Part shown: piece after piece, positions 1 to 11,332 of the stretch
Layout of the letters: every line of letters begins with the position of its first letter
Numbering within the stretch: the first letter of the stretch is position 1
Source: Eucalyptus grandis
Lineage: Eukaryota; Streptophyta; Magnoliopsida; Myrtales; Myrtaceae
Reading direction: 5' to 3'
DNA length: 64,000 nucleotides
Assembly (NCBI RefSeq): GCF_016545825.1
Contig: NC_052614.1
Location: forward strand, 16,944,559 to 17,008,558
Notes under the pieces: model-generated
Database searches by the model: none
What the model saw: only the letters and a program-made list of their open reading frames with translations
Told to the model about the DNA's origin: nothing
Translations under genes and position numbers: made by a program

Positions 1-435
1 CATTTCAATGCTCTGTTTATTTTACTTCCTCTCTACAGCTATGCACTCGACATTCCACCAAAAACATTGAGCTCCGTGCCCCCACCCCCAAACGCAACAG
101 CAACCGTCTTCCTTCTAGTGAACACTACAACTTCCGTCACGCTATTGACAGTCGGCCTATGCTCATAAGGAGCACCGACGCCAACAAGGGCTTCATCATA
201 CTTCCGGACATTGAACATGATGACCATTGTTAGACACATGCGATAAGTTTACATACATCTTCACCTGAACAAGTACATACATGGATAAAAACGAACAGAC
301 AGAGGATACAAGATTGTGCACGTGTGCGGTCTCATGCTGCCCGGTCCGGTCCCAATCGAATATGCCTTAAAACATATATTAGAAAAACGAACAGACAGAG
401 GATACAAGATTCGAGGAAGGTTGGATCACTTGAAT
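1..435. other. 3' flank of LRAT-A, start of the duplicated unit
   Basis: This stretch has no gene. Its sequence recurs, nearly colinear, at about 25,792-26,205 and 60,634-61,061. Each copy lies just 3' of a type I LRAT gene, so it is the downstream flank of that minus-strand gene. Short open frames here are not conserved as protein between the three copies. A 25-30 bp piece beginning 'aaaaacgaacagacag' occurs twice, near 286 and 386. The window begins inside the duplicated unit, so the methyltransferase/protease pair that precedes the other type I copies would lie to the left. Confidence 0.6.
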
Positions 436-931
436 TTAGTTTCTTTGCAGCAATCTCATGGTCCATTCTTTGGCTTGCAGAATTATCTGCTCACAAGCTT
501 TGATAAATGCCGTATGTTTGCTTTTACAAATGCCGGTGCAGCACAATGTGGTGAAATGCTCGCAGTTGTTATTTATGAGGCTGTAGTTGCCAAAAGTGTC
601 GTTAGCGTGAAGCTCCCTAGCCTTATCGATGATTTCATGAGGCAAATTGGTACAAAATAATATAGTGCAAGTTCCCAACCTCGCAAGCATGAACCCTAGT
701 AGTGGCCACTCACATTCATAACAATGAAGGGATCGGAGCTCATTGCCATCCTGCGAGAAGCAATTGATACAAGTTTTGACAACCCCATAATTGTTGCTCT
801 CTTGGTAATTACATTTTGGGCAAGGTGATGAAATTTCTTGCTTCGGGGAGTCCCGAATAATGATGGGGCTATGGTTCTTTTGCTTTGTGTTTTGGTGAAA
901 TGAATCACATAGCTCTTGTCGATATAGATTC
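436..931 (-). pseudogene. LRAT-A: type I LRAT/NC-domain exon 2, broken
   Basis: This is the second coding exon of a plant NC/LRAT-domain protein, a papain-like fold related to lecithin:retinol acyltransferase. The Cys-x2-Cys pairs, the NNNCEHF active-site motif and the C-terminus ending LLQRN are recognisable. Aligned with the intact copy at 26,206-26,702, it shows three lesions. The splice acceptor AG is now AA (plus-strand T at 932-933), with the next AG one base late and out of frame. One base is lost near 860-865, so the reading splits between two frames. No exon 1 exists upstream, because the matching region was deleted near 3,990. The Cys of NCEHF is still encoded. It is a pseudogene unless rescued by another exon, which I do not see. 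Confidence 0.85.
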
Positions 932-1530
932 TTGTCATACATAAAGAATCAAATGTTAATCCCAAATGAACAAAGATGAACTTTTGATTAGGGATGATTT
1001 TGTGCGAACTTTGAAACTTGTTAAAAATAATCACAAACTTTTGTTTTTGACTCGGCATGTGGGCCCATTTGGCCCAAAAGGATTATAAATCTAAATAAGT
1101 TTTTAGTGGTACATGTAATAAAGGCATTTAGTATATTTCCTCATGAAGTATGCTTAATGAGTGCCTCGAGAGCATTTATTAACAAAACCTAATTAAAAAA
1201 CGAAATTATATTCATAATCAATTCCTCAATGCGAATTTTAAGAGATGCACAAGCCTTTTCTTGTAGTATATGTGATCAATGTTCGGAAAATTGAACTTCA
1301 TTTTCCTTAACATACATGCTTAACATATTTTAGAGCCCCTCGTTGAGTTGACTTATATTATGACGGATGCTATTTTTAATGAAACAAATGGACTTAAAAT
1401 TTTTTAAGTACTAGCAATTCCCTGACCACCCAACATTGGCCCTTCAAAACCAACCCACTACCTTGTATATACCCCCATCAGAAAACTCATCCATCGCCCC
1501 AACCTCTTCACACACAAATTCACTCACCCA

Positions 1531-1727
1531 TTCGCCTCAGTGGCCATCTTTCCAATATGGAAGGGGGAGGTGAGGGGTTCAAATCCTCACCTTCTCAGGG
1601 GGGATGGGGTGGGGACGTGTAAGTTTTAGGAGTGGGTTTCGACTCCCACGCCCTACAAGAAGCAGGGCAAAAGTCTGAGAGTGAGTGTAGAGTAAGAATA
1701 GAGTAGGACTGACAAAAAAAAAAAAAA
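1531..1727 (+). mobile_element. SINE copy 1, tRNA-derived
   Basis: This is a 197-bp insertion with a pol III box B (ggttcaaatcc, 1,576-1,586), a promoter-like 5' part and a 3' poly(A) run. A 14-bp direct repeat (aattcactcaccca, at 1,517-1,530 and 1,728-1,741) flanks it. LRAT-C and LRAT-E carry the same locus without the insert, so it arrived after the duplication or was never in those units. A close relative with its own target duplication lies at 43,329-43,536. Both carry a 'ggagtgggtttcga' block after box B, which looks like a second, degenerate box B and suggests a duplicated tRNA-related head. Confidence 0.85.
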
Positions 1728-3479
1728 AATTCACTCACCCATCACTCATGGAAGGAATCGAACACAAGACCTCAGCTGTCGATGGCAAAGGGCCGGGCGG
1801 TCCCCCAATATTCATGTGCTCTCCTTGCTGGGGCAAGATGGATTAACGGAAAGACAAGGTCTTGTAAAATGGGTCATGATCTGTTTGCTTAAATGGTTTT
1901 TGGTCACTAACAAATTGAGCCTTTGGGTAAGCATAAAAGAGTGAAACTGGGCTATTCCTCCGGTCAGGCTTTTCTAGTTGGCTTTTGTGAAACGGATATT
2001 TGGGTTGGATTTGGAGTTCTTGACGTGCAAATGGGCTTGTAACGGGACCAAGTTCACCCATCGTTTCCCTATAAAAGCTTTTCTAATTGCAATAAGAATG
2101 CGTTAAAAAATGGAACAAACTGGATGTAAAAAGAAATCAATAAGAGGGGTGTATGTATATGTAGTGAATAAAAATTTTGAACAGGCATAGGGGTTAATGG
2201 AATTTAGTAATGAGCAGTCATAATTATCCATATGAATCACCAAAGTGTGTTTGGGTGCGTCTCGCACGGTAGATATAGTGGATATATGGATGTGAATAGA
2301 GGGATTGTTGAGAACTTGTTACTCGTTCATATGACGTGCTTTTTGGCATTATGTCACTTGCATGATAAATTCACTTATCCCAAAAGTTTAATATGTCAAG
2401 GAATATATTCAAATGCAATCTATGATTACAATTCTTGTAATTGAATTATATATTTTTCTCAATTCAAGAAAAGTCTTTAGTACATAGGGAGAGGAGAGCT
2501 TTTTAGGTGCAATGGGAGTATAGCATTCCCATCCCCCTAAACCAATCAAGAGGTATCAAGTTCATTGATGTGGTCAAAAGAAAAGGTTTAATATAATAAT
2601 ATAAGACTTTCGAAAACAGATTTTGTTGGCATAACGGTTTTGGACTACCGTGAGAATAACAACTTTATTGTAAGCTACAAATTATTGAAGGAGTGGACTT
2701 TATAATAATTCATAATTATTTATTATTTGAGTTTTTTATCCAAAATAAACTGTTATTCTTACAGTACGTTAAATATTGTCCCTCAATCATTTATCTTTGA
2801 AACTAATCTAAATGGATAGAGATGTCCAGTTCGAGTTTACATCAATGTTTCTTGCCAAATGAGTCACCATTCTGCAAGGCTCACAAAATGGGTTTGTGGC
2901 CCCAGACCTCTAATAACAATTAGATCAACTTCAGGACATGGTGGAAACGATGACAAACTCATGTTTTTCAACGAAATCAAGGCTAGGTATAGGCTAGTTG
3001 TTCCCATGCGCGTTCACTAGTTCTCCATAGAACTGATCGGTATTTCTTAATATCTTTAAAGCCTTTTTCAATTTTGCATCCGACGGAAGTCTTCGAAAGG
3101 TACTTAAGAGAACTAGCCGTTACTTCACAAGATATGAATCCTAAATCAAAAGATGAGCAACAAGAGGGGTGTGACATGAACTCTTGAGTGATCTGGCGGT
3201 TTTAGTAGAAGAAAATAAATAGGGGATAGAAAATTAGTTACATAAAGAGGAAGTCTTAGCCCCTTCTTACCACCCATTTGCTCTTCGTGTTTTCTCTATT
3301 CAATAATGAGTGAAATTTCATAGACACAAACTTAATTTCATATCTCCTACTTTGTACGTTAGTATTCACCATTTGTCCATGCTATAAAAAAATCCATTAT
3401 ATTATGGATAACGAAATGATCTCCAATCTTTCTCGATAAGAATGATGAAAAATTTTCCTTTTTATTCTCGTTCCATCAT

Positions 3480-3509
3480 GATAGAGAGAGAGAGAGAGAG
3501 AGAGAGAGG
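3480..3509. repeat. (GA)n microsatellite
   Basis: A run of GA dinucleotides followed by a G-rich patch. The matching site in LRAT-C (about 28,915-28,940) is shorter, so its length varies between duplicates. Confidence 0.9.
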
Positions 3510-3893
3510 GGAAGGGGGAGGGATTTCTACACCTCTTTTTCTCCCGGTTCCACCCTTTACTTTAATCTTCGATGTGATGGCCAAACCTTACTTTATGCCA
3601 TGATTTATGCCCTATCTTGCTCTCATTTATTTTTGTAAATTGAAAAACACGATGATTAGTTACATGAACAGTTGAACCTTTTCGAGTATTTTGACTGTGA
3701 CCCGTGAACAAGCACGTAGAAAAAGTTGATCGTGCTGCGATTTGATTTTTACTTCCGATTACAGGTGGACGTTAGGGAGGCGTCAGTGAGGCATCAGCGT
3801 TTTTAGGATTTCATAGTTTTGCAAGGTACACCGCCAAGCATCCACGACATGCCTAGTTAAGGCAGCTTGCATGTAAAGCCAAAGTGGGCCATG

Positions 3894-3930
<37 letters not shown>

Positions 3931-3990
3931 AAGAATCTAGGGTTTCAAACTTTCAAGAGTATTTTTAAAAGAAGAAGGGAGGAGCGAAGG

Positions 3991-5188
3991 AAAGTGGGAG
4001 TCGTCGTACATGAACATTTAAAGTAATATTAATAGCTACAAAACCCTAAAGATAGTATATTCAAACTAGGAAATAGATAACTATAAAATCCAAATAAGAC
4101 AATCCTAACCTGAGCTAAAAAATTGTAAATCAAAATAAACAAATATCTTTGAAACCCTAACGATACCAAAGACAAGAAAAGAATATAAAATATCTTTCAT
4201 CACTATTAATCGGTCCAATATCATATGCCTCCATTTGAAAAAGCTCGATCCCATTCAATTGTATAAACTCCCGCTCGACCACTAATATATATATTCAATC
4301 TCAAATATTGAAGTGTTAAAAATTAATTGTATTCTATCGTGCTACCAATTTTGAATTTCCACAACAATTCATGTGTTTTTTTTATCTAGAATATCTCGAA
4401 AACTAAATTTTGCGGATGATTCTTCAAAATCTCGTGATATCACTAAAAAATAACTTTTTCACGATGAGTTTTTCCCCCCAGCTGGGCAACCACTTTAACA
4501 ACGGCCATCGGTTTTCGTGAGATGTCTCTTTCCAGACAGATGGTGCTCCAAAATCATGGAAAGCGATGCTTAAGGTGGGTTCTTAATGGTGAGGATCATC
4601 CTTCTTTTACAACTGACCACGTTGTTCATTCATTGGTGGACCCATCTAGCACCGCTTCTTTTTGTCTTTGTTCACCCCCCCCCAAAAAAAAAAAAAGAAA
4701 AGTTCATGATGACGTCGATGCGCGTGCGATCCCCGGGGCATCGGCTATTTGCCCGAATTCAAGAGAGAATGCTTCCGATCAGACCATTTCATACATGTTG
4801 GGTTTCGACTGTTCTTTGGTATGCTGTTCACGTACCCTTTAGTGAAAAACAGTATGCAGCGATGATGGTCGCAGAGAGAGAGGGAAAGAGAGCTGCGTAT
4901 GTTAGACAAGGACAAGCTAACAACTTTATTATTGGAAAATCTAGAGGGAATGGAACAAGCATCAGACTACGTGTAACGTGTGAGACGCACGGGCGGGGGC
5001 CGGAACCAATGTGATTGGCTATGATCATATTTTCGGACATTGAACATAAAAACATTATATAAATATATATTCATATGTATTTACATAAACATGTTCATAC
5101 ACGAATAAGCTGAGTAGGGCACACTTTTATTTTCTAAAACAGACAAACGGAGAAATACAACATTGGCAAAAGGTTGGACTGCTCGAGT
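3991..5188. other. Spacer between LRAT-A and LRAT-B
   Basis: From about 3,991 the sequence matches 30,865-31,560 (upstream of LRAT-C), with the region equivalent to 29,410-30,865 missing. From about 4,790 it matches the flank near 31,800. From about 5,080 it becomes the 3' flank of a type II LRAT gene, as near 40,690. No gene is supported. Open frames at 4,522-5,014 rest on a homopolymer run (C9 then A13) and are not conserved in the duplicate. Confidence 0.6.
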
Positions 5189-6439
5189 TCAATTTCTCCT
5201 CAGCAACTTCTTCATGGTCCATTCTTTGGCTTCCTTAATTTTTCCCATGCATTCACAGAAAAATGCTGCCTGTTCACTTGCACGGTAGTTGGTCCGGCAA
5301 TATGTGGCAAAATGTTCACAGTTGTTGTTTATAAGGTTGTAATCACTAAACGAATTATCCGCATGAAGCTCGCTGGCTTTATTGACAACTTGATGGGGCA
5401 ATTTGGTATCGAGCAACGTGGTGCAAGTTCCTCGCCTTGCGAACTTAAACCTTAGTAGTGGCCACCCATATTCATATCGGTGAAGGGATTGGAGTTTTTG
5501 CCATCCCGTCGAAAACAATTAAGACAAGTTTTGACAACCCCACAATCGATGCTCTCTTGGTATCCACATTCTGGGCAAGAAGATGAAACTTCTTGCTTGT
5601 AGCTAGTCTTGAAAAGTGAAGGAAATATGGTTTTTTGGCTCTCTGTTCGGGTGAAATGAATCACAAAGCCTTCGCCAATGTAAATTCCTGTAATACGTAC
5701 ATGCAAACCATTAAAGAATCAATTTAGTTCAAAATGGAACACTTAAAAAAGGAAACTCTAGAGCGGCAATTTTGACACAAAAGCCGGAATGTACGATGAA
5801 TATTCACTAGCTTCTTTCTTTAACTGGATGTGTAGGCCGATTTTGGATTAGAAATCTGAATGAATTCCTAATCTTTGGTCTGGCACGTTACGTAGATATG
5901 AAATGTCTTCTAGAATTTTCTCTCCATTACTCAAGAAAAGACACAAAACTTCCACGCACAAAAAGCAAGGACAGCACCAAAAAAGAGAGAGAGAGAGAGA
6001 GGAAAAACTACTATTTTAAAGACAGTTTGGACTTTAGAGCTGCTTGCTGACCGTTTTGTTATATTAATCTCGTTGACTAGTCCAGATCTCTCGTTCTTAA
6101 TCTTGATGTGAAGTTGGAAAGGACTCCTTTTGTGCTATCTATCTACAAAAGTCAAGGTCCGAAAGAACACATGCTACGGTCGAAATAAATTAAGTGAGCA
6201 TCATTTTCTATGCTTGCTTCTGTTCTGCATTCTTGCTATAAATAATTAATTATAGTCTGACCTGCAAAATTAATTACGGTCATTCTCCAAAGGGCAATGC
6301 TATAAGGGCGCCTTTTGAACCACAAAGTCACTTTCCTTTATAATAGGCAATCGGCTGTAATAAGTTGAACAATAATTCTGATTTTAACAGAATTTATCAA
6401 GCCTAAGTTACTAAAAAAACTCGTAAAACCAAATTCCAA

Positions 6440-6978
6440 AGATGGTTATCTATGGGAAGAATGACACTAGAAGTGCCATATTGTGTAAGATGTTCACTTT
6501 AATGTCAAAAGTTTTCGCTGACTTATTTAAGTGTCAAAATTGAAAAAAAAAAAAACGATCGCGTAAGTGCCTTCGGCGAAAATTCTAGTTAGAGAAATTA
6601 TGTGACATTTATAATTAAAAAAATTATCTAAGGTGGCATTTCTTTTTGTACTGAAGTGATTACTTTTTCATTAAGATTGACACTAAAGTGATTATTTTTA
6701 ACAACGATTGGACTGAAGTGATCATTTTGTTACAACGGCTAGTACTGAAGTGATCACTTTTTAACCTGCTATACAACATCGTTTAGGGGTTATATGTTGA
6801 CCAGACACATCGATGAGCCACGTAAAATTGAGAAATTCATAAAATATGGTAACATTGGATTTTCGATGATTCGATCGAAGTTGGCAGTTAAATGATTTTT
6901 TTTTTCAAAAAAGTGGCATTTAAGTGATTACAACAACAAAAATTTGACGCTAAAGTGGCCATAAATAACTTATTCTGG

Positions 6979-6982
<4 letters not shown>
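6440..6982. mobile_element. Probable transposon remnant in LRAT-B intron
   Basis: An AT-rich stretch with many spaced copies of 'aagtgatcactttt'-like words and 'aagtgccactt' variants at both ends. It lies inside the LRAT-B intron (5,688-7,710) and is absent from the equivalent intron of LRAT-D. The words resemble the first 120 bp of the fold-back insert at 59,302. The class is uncertain because no clean terminal repeat or target duplication is visible. Confidence 0.4.

Positions 6983-7047
<65 letters not shown>
6983..7047. repeat. (TC)n microsatellite
   Basis: About 32 uninterrupted CT/TC dinucleotides, then a C run and a diverged 'aagaatccagggtt' motif. Similar CT-tract plus 'AGGGTTT' modules occur at 3,898, 29,310 and 29,513. 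Confidence 0.95.
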
Positions 7048-7050
<3 letters not shown>

Positions 7051-8029
7051 CCCACATCAAGAATCCAGGGTTCCCATAGTGTTATCTAAACCTATCATGC
7101 CTTTTCCTCTGGCGAGATGGCATGTTGGACTGAACTCAGACATGAATTGCCTTGAAATAAAAGAAAAGGAAATGAGAGGAGAGTGAAACCATGGGAGTGG
7201 ATTAAACTCAACACTGATGGGACTCAGAAAGATTACCTCAGTTTAGCTACCGCTCGTCCCAGGACTCTTCGAGAGTGGGAATTGATTTTATCATTCATTA
7301 TGGGCTGAGGGGAAGTGTTTAAGTTCGACTTGGCAGAGAGTCCGCGAAATCATATTTAAATTGTCATTAGAACTTTTCAATAGTTTTCTCAGGGCCACAG
7401 AAATCATGGGAAGAGGAGGAAGGGTAGGGTTGAAGAGGATGACACCAAGATGAGAAGGCAGGTGACATTTACTACGATTAATTGGAATCTCATTAGGCCA
7501 CACATCTCTGAAGTCATTTATTCTCTGCAGGCTTCAATTTCGATGAACCATCAGCTAGAAATATTTTACTTTCTGCTGAGGCTTCTAGGAATTTTGGAAA
7601 TGGAGTTGATCAGTGTAAACTAATCGGCTAAAGAGCAAAAAGATCCGCCAGAAAAAGGAGGAGAAGAAGAAAAGGACTAGTGCAAAATCAGGAAGATGAC
7701 GAGGACTCACCATGATGGCTGTATAATCCATACCATCCGTATCTATAAACGTGATCCCCAAGTTTGAGATCCTCAGGTCTCTCCACTTTCCACATCAACT
7801 GCATCAATATCGTCAATATCTTCTTGACGATCGTCATCACCATTTTCTCTTGTGGCCCTTTGTCTCTCTATTGGACTTGTGCTTGAGTTTATTTACCTGC
7901 AAAAAATCTCCCGAAACTAAATATAATTATTGCAGTGAAGAGAAGAACAAGAAAACTCAGGTGAGGAAGCTAAAATGATCACCTGTGCTGCCAAAAGGTC
8001 GATGACAGGGATGATGAATAAGGTCCACT

Positions 8030-8584
8030 CAAGAAAGGAAAGGAAAAGGAAGAAGTAAGTGGGAATGAAGTGGGGCAGATTGAGCAACAATGACGAGGTT
8101 ATCGTATGAGGGTGCTGCAAGTTTACGTGGGTGTGAGAGAGATGGCGTCGACGGAAACGAGAGCAAAGGAGAAGGAAATAGTGAGATAGAATGAACTAGG
8201 GTTAGAGTGGGCGATGCCGATGAGGTTATTGTATGGGGGTTCTTCAAGCTTAGGAGAGACTAAGAGAGACGGTGTCCGCAGAAGAGAGTTGGCCATGGCG
8301 TTAATGTTATTGTATGAGGGTTCTTCAAGGGTGAGTCTCTCTCTGAGGGAGAGGTGGCCGAAGAGAGACGAAAGGAATAGGAAGAAGTGCGTGAGGGGGA
8401 GAGTGGGCGATGGCGGCGAGGTTATTGCATGAGGTTTCTTCAAGTTGTGTGTGAGAGAGAGATGGCGCAAGAGAGGGAGAGGAAAGGAAGAGGAAGAAGC
8501 AAGTGAGAATGAACTGCGGGGAGAGTGGGCGATGGCGATGAGGTTATTTTATGAGGTTTTTCAAGTTTGTATGTGTCAAGTGCG

Positions 8585-8624
<40 letters not shown>

Positions 8625-9150
8625 GAAGAGAGAGGAAAGGAAGTGGGAGAAGTGGGCGAGAATGAACAGCGGGGAGAGTGGCGACGGGCGATGAGGTTAT
8701 TGTATGAGGGTTCTTCAACTTTGTGCGCGTCTCTTCAAGTGTGAGAGAGGGAGAGAGAGATGACCGAAGAGAGAGGAAAGCAAGAGGAAGAAGTGACTGA
8801 GAATGAACTGAGAGAGAGAGAGAGAGGGGAACGGCGATGAGAGAAGATAGAGGAAGGGAAGAGGAAGAAGGAGGATGAAGTGAGCGATGGCGATGAGGGA
8901 GGGTTTTCAAGTTTGTGGGTCTCTTTAAGTGCGTGAGGGAGAGATGACGAAAATAGAGAGGAAACGAAGGGGAAGAAGTGGGCTAGAATGAACTGCAGGG
9001 AGAGTGGGAGATAGCAGATGAGGTTATTGTATGAAGCTTTGTGCGTCTCTTCAAGCAGGAGAGAGAGAGAGAGAGAGAGAGAGAGGCGGCAGAAGAGAGA
9101 GGAAAGGGAGAAGAAGACGTGGGGAGAATGAACTGGGGAGAGGCTGACCA
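8030..9150. repeat. Minisatellite upstream of LRAT-B
   Basis: About eight imperfect units of roughly 80-200 bp. Each holds a version of 'gatgaggttattgtatgag', then 'ggttcttcaag', a GA-rich run, 'gatggcg', and a purine-rich part around 'gaggaagaagtg' and 'gaatgaactg'. Landmarks fall near 8,095, 8,219, 8,300, 8,417, 8,536, 8,692, 8,889 and 9,018. The purine bias makes long Ser/Leu/Pro-rich frames on the minus strand and Arg/Glu-rich frames on the plus strand. These are compositional shadows. A sister array sits upstream of LRAT-D at 46,090-46,800. Confidence 0.85.
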
Positions 9151-10090
9151 CTCGTATCAACGGCGGCTTGACCGGTAGTGGCGGCAGAAAGGCAAACTCA
9201 CGGTGATGCTTCGCCCCCTCTCAGCTCGTACTCTAGCTCGTCAGTCACAGGACCATAGCAAGAGTACTTGAGCACCATCTTCCGGCCACAACAGCCCACG
9301 ACCTCGAAGAACCGGGGACTGCTCACTGGAAAACGGCTATCTCAGCCAGACACCGTACTCCTTCACCCACCGCCCACTCTCCTCCATCACCCCTACACGT
9401 CCAAGCTCTCCTGGCGCGAACGGTCGATGAGCCCCAGAACTCCCCGGACGTGCGCCAGGTGGACGTCTCGACCTCCTCCTCCGTAATCGAAGGACGAGAT
9501 GATGACACCGCCTCCGCCGGTGGCTTTCCAATGGACAGATCCAGCGGCGAACACAGGGCGAGGAGCCTGAGGGCGACGCTCGCGATGTCCCCCCATGACC
9601 ACGAGCCCTGATCGATGACCTCTTCCCTTATCGCACTGTCTTCAACCGGTAGGTCAGGCAGTCGACTCGATTCCGGTTCTATGCCCGACGCCACCGCTCG
9701 TACGATGGCTCGACATTCGACACCGAGACGATGTCTCGGGTCAGAGGGTTGAGAGGATAAGTCACGCCTTGGAGGTCCTAGAAGGATTGCGACCCGTGAC
9801 CTGAAGGTCCAGCTCCGTGGAGCCACGATCTCGCAGCCGAATTGGGGGAATGGAGCTCCAAGCTGTGGCTCGGCTCTGAGCCGGGGACTTTGAACGCCGC
9901 TCACGGCACGTGCATGGTGGCGGAGTGCGGATTGTCAATGATGTGGGGCTACCTTCTGTGGACGGACCTGAGCTTTGTGGAGGAGCTCTAGTAGAAGGGA
10001 GCGACAGCGACCTCATCCTCCTCCTCGGTGTTTCAAGGAAAAACGATAGGTGTAAACATTGAGGAAGGAGAAGATGGGTTGTCTGGTTCA
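9150..10090. other. GC-rich block conserved upstream of type II LRAT genes
   Basis: This CpG-rich stretch is duplicated at about 46,800-47,690, always beyond the minisatellite upstream of a type II LRAT gene. The minus strand has a 193-codon frame (9,323-9,904), but the sister copy breaks that frame repeatedly. I recognise no domain. It could be a CpG-rich promoter or first exon, or the wreck of an unrelated gene. Its composition is sharply different from the AT-rich surroundings. Confidence 0.4.
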
Positions 10091-11332
10091 CTCAACTTTG
10101 TTTTTCTTGAACTCAACAGTACGCGACCGACAAAAAAGCAGTCGTCATCATCCAGAGTGCCACCTCTCTTTTCAAATTAGTCGTGCGAGCGAACGAGAGA
10201 GAGAAGAGAAAGAGTCGCGGTGCGGTTTACGAAGGGGCTGTCCTGTCCCTGATTGATGGTGGGAGACGCGGTGGAGGCCACAAGAAAAGGACAAACGAAT
10301 CCGATTGCATACAAGGACGGTCCTATGTATATAACGATAGTAGACTAGGTATAGGACACAACAATTATTGACTGATTAAAAAAGAAACGCAAAAAATTAT
10401 TTGCTGATCGAACACTGATGTGACCGTAAATAGAATTTGGAATTCGGAAGTAGGTAGCAGAGAGGGAGAGGGACAGAGAGAGAGGTTAGGGAGATGCAAC
10501 TGGCTTTTCAGTGACCACAGAAACCAACGTATATAAATATCTTCGAAATTCTAAAAAATACTAAAGATTAGAAAACACTATAAAAGTCTCTTGTGTAGTT
10601 GATCCCGCGTATGTACCGACCGAGTTGTATTCGCCTCGGCTAGTGAATATGCGATCTCAACTTCCGAAAAGCTAAAATGATGACTGCACTTTGCCAAGCT
10701 ATCGATTCTGAATCTCCCCAAGAATCCTCAAAAGTCATGCAGCATCACAAAAAATCGATTTTTCCTTTTCTGTGATGAAGTTCTTTTTCCATAGCAGCTT
10801 TTTGACAACTTCCTATGAGTTGAGCAAGATGAGGCTCTTGATGATAAAATCCAGCGGCTTACACGAGTTTGACGAGGAGGACAGTTTGGCCTAGGAACTG
10901 ATATGATGTGGCCAACTAAATGAACTGCTATCTTTTTTCCATATGAACTGATATGAAGTGGCCAACCTCATAAATTTCTACAGCTCTTTATCGACCAATT
11001 CCGCGTTCCACCACCTTATCTGTCACGTCATCGCCTTCACCCATCACATTATGCCACGATTTAGAAATTGTCTCACTCTCATTTCTTTTGTGAATAGAAA
11101 AGAAAAAAGAACCCCATACTAAGTTTCAGGAGAGTGGCATCCCATCAGACCATTTCAAACATGTTGATTTTGACTGCCTTTTGAATAGCTAAACAGATAA
11201 AGATGCTGCTGGTTTTGTTGGGGGTGTGATGTGATGATGGAGGGACTTTTGGAGGCTAGTGGCTTTGGCGGTTCGGTTTTTCAGGGTTTTGACCGGTTGG
11301 GACCCCCTTGCGTGTAACTTGCATGGGAAGCC
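10091..11332. other. Intergenic spacer
   Basis: No gene seen. Parts near 10,540-10,800 and 11,020-11,180 are diverged relatives of the block at 3,990-4,800 and 30,865-31,860 (shared 'cagaccatttca' and 'catgttg' words), so older rounds of duplication are likely. A GA-rich run lies near 10,455-10,490. Confidence 0.45.

Larger units (their letters stand above)
932..3990 (-). other. Decayed intron of LRAT-A
   Basis: This is colinear with the intron of LRAT-C (26,703-29,400) and the sequence upstream of LRAT-E, except for a SINE at 1,531-1,727. It contains a (GA)n run near 3,482-3,508, a (TC)n run near 3,898-3,927 and an 'AAGAATCTAGGGTTTC' motif near 3,934. Short frames around 1,843-2,061 recur in the other two copies because the DNA is duplicated. 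Nothing about them looks like a selected protein. I see no gene here. Confidence 0.6.
5189..7843 (-). pseudogene. LRAT-B: type II LRAT/NC-domain gene, frameshifted
   Basis: Two exons on the minus strand. Exon 1 is 7,711-7,843, with its ATG at 7,843-7,841, 44 codons plus one base, and donor G|GTGAG. Exon 2 is 5,189-5,687, with acceptor CAG|GAATT. Splicing restores HHG-IYIG, the first conserved block of the plant LRAT/NC family. The two Cys-x2-Cys pairs and NNNCEHF follow. Compared with the type II sister at 40,798-45,912, one base is missing near 5,493-5,500 (five T instead of six on the plus strand). The frame therefore runs off the domain and stops at 5,452, before the catalytic Cys. There is also a one-codon insertion near the 3' end. 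The ATG is the first in frame after an upstream stop. Exon 1 encodes a hydrophobic, basic N-terminus that could contact membranes. Confidence 0.85.

Noticed and set aside
316..660. 114-codon plus-strand frame, and similar ones at 5,174, 26,245, 40,783 and 61,047
   Set aside because: These are antisense shadows of LRAT exon 2 and appear wherever that exon does.
1843..2061. Conserved small frame (MGELGPVTSPF...), also at 27,453 and 62,168
   Set aside because: It is conserved because the intron DNA is duplicated. Indels change its C-terminus and no splice context supports it.
4522..4842. A frame with a PKKKKRKV stretch resembling the classic nuclear localisation signal
   Set aside because: It comes from a C9-A13 homopolymer followed by 'gaaaag'. 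The duplicate near 31,500 lacks it, so it is chance.
8440..9160. Long Ser/Leu/Pro-rich minus-strand and Arg/Glu-rich plus-strand frames
   Set aside because: They follow from the purine-rich minisatellite; unit number and frame differ between the two arrays.
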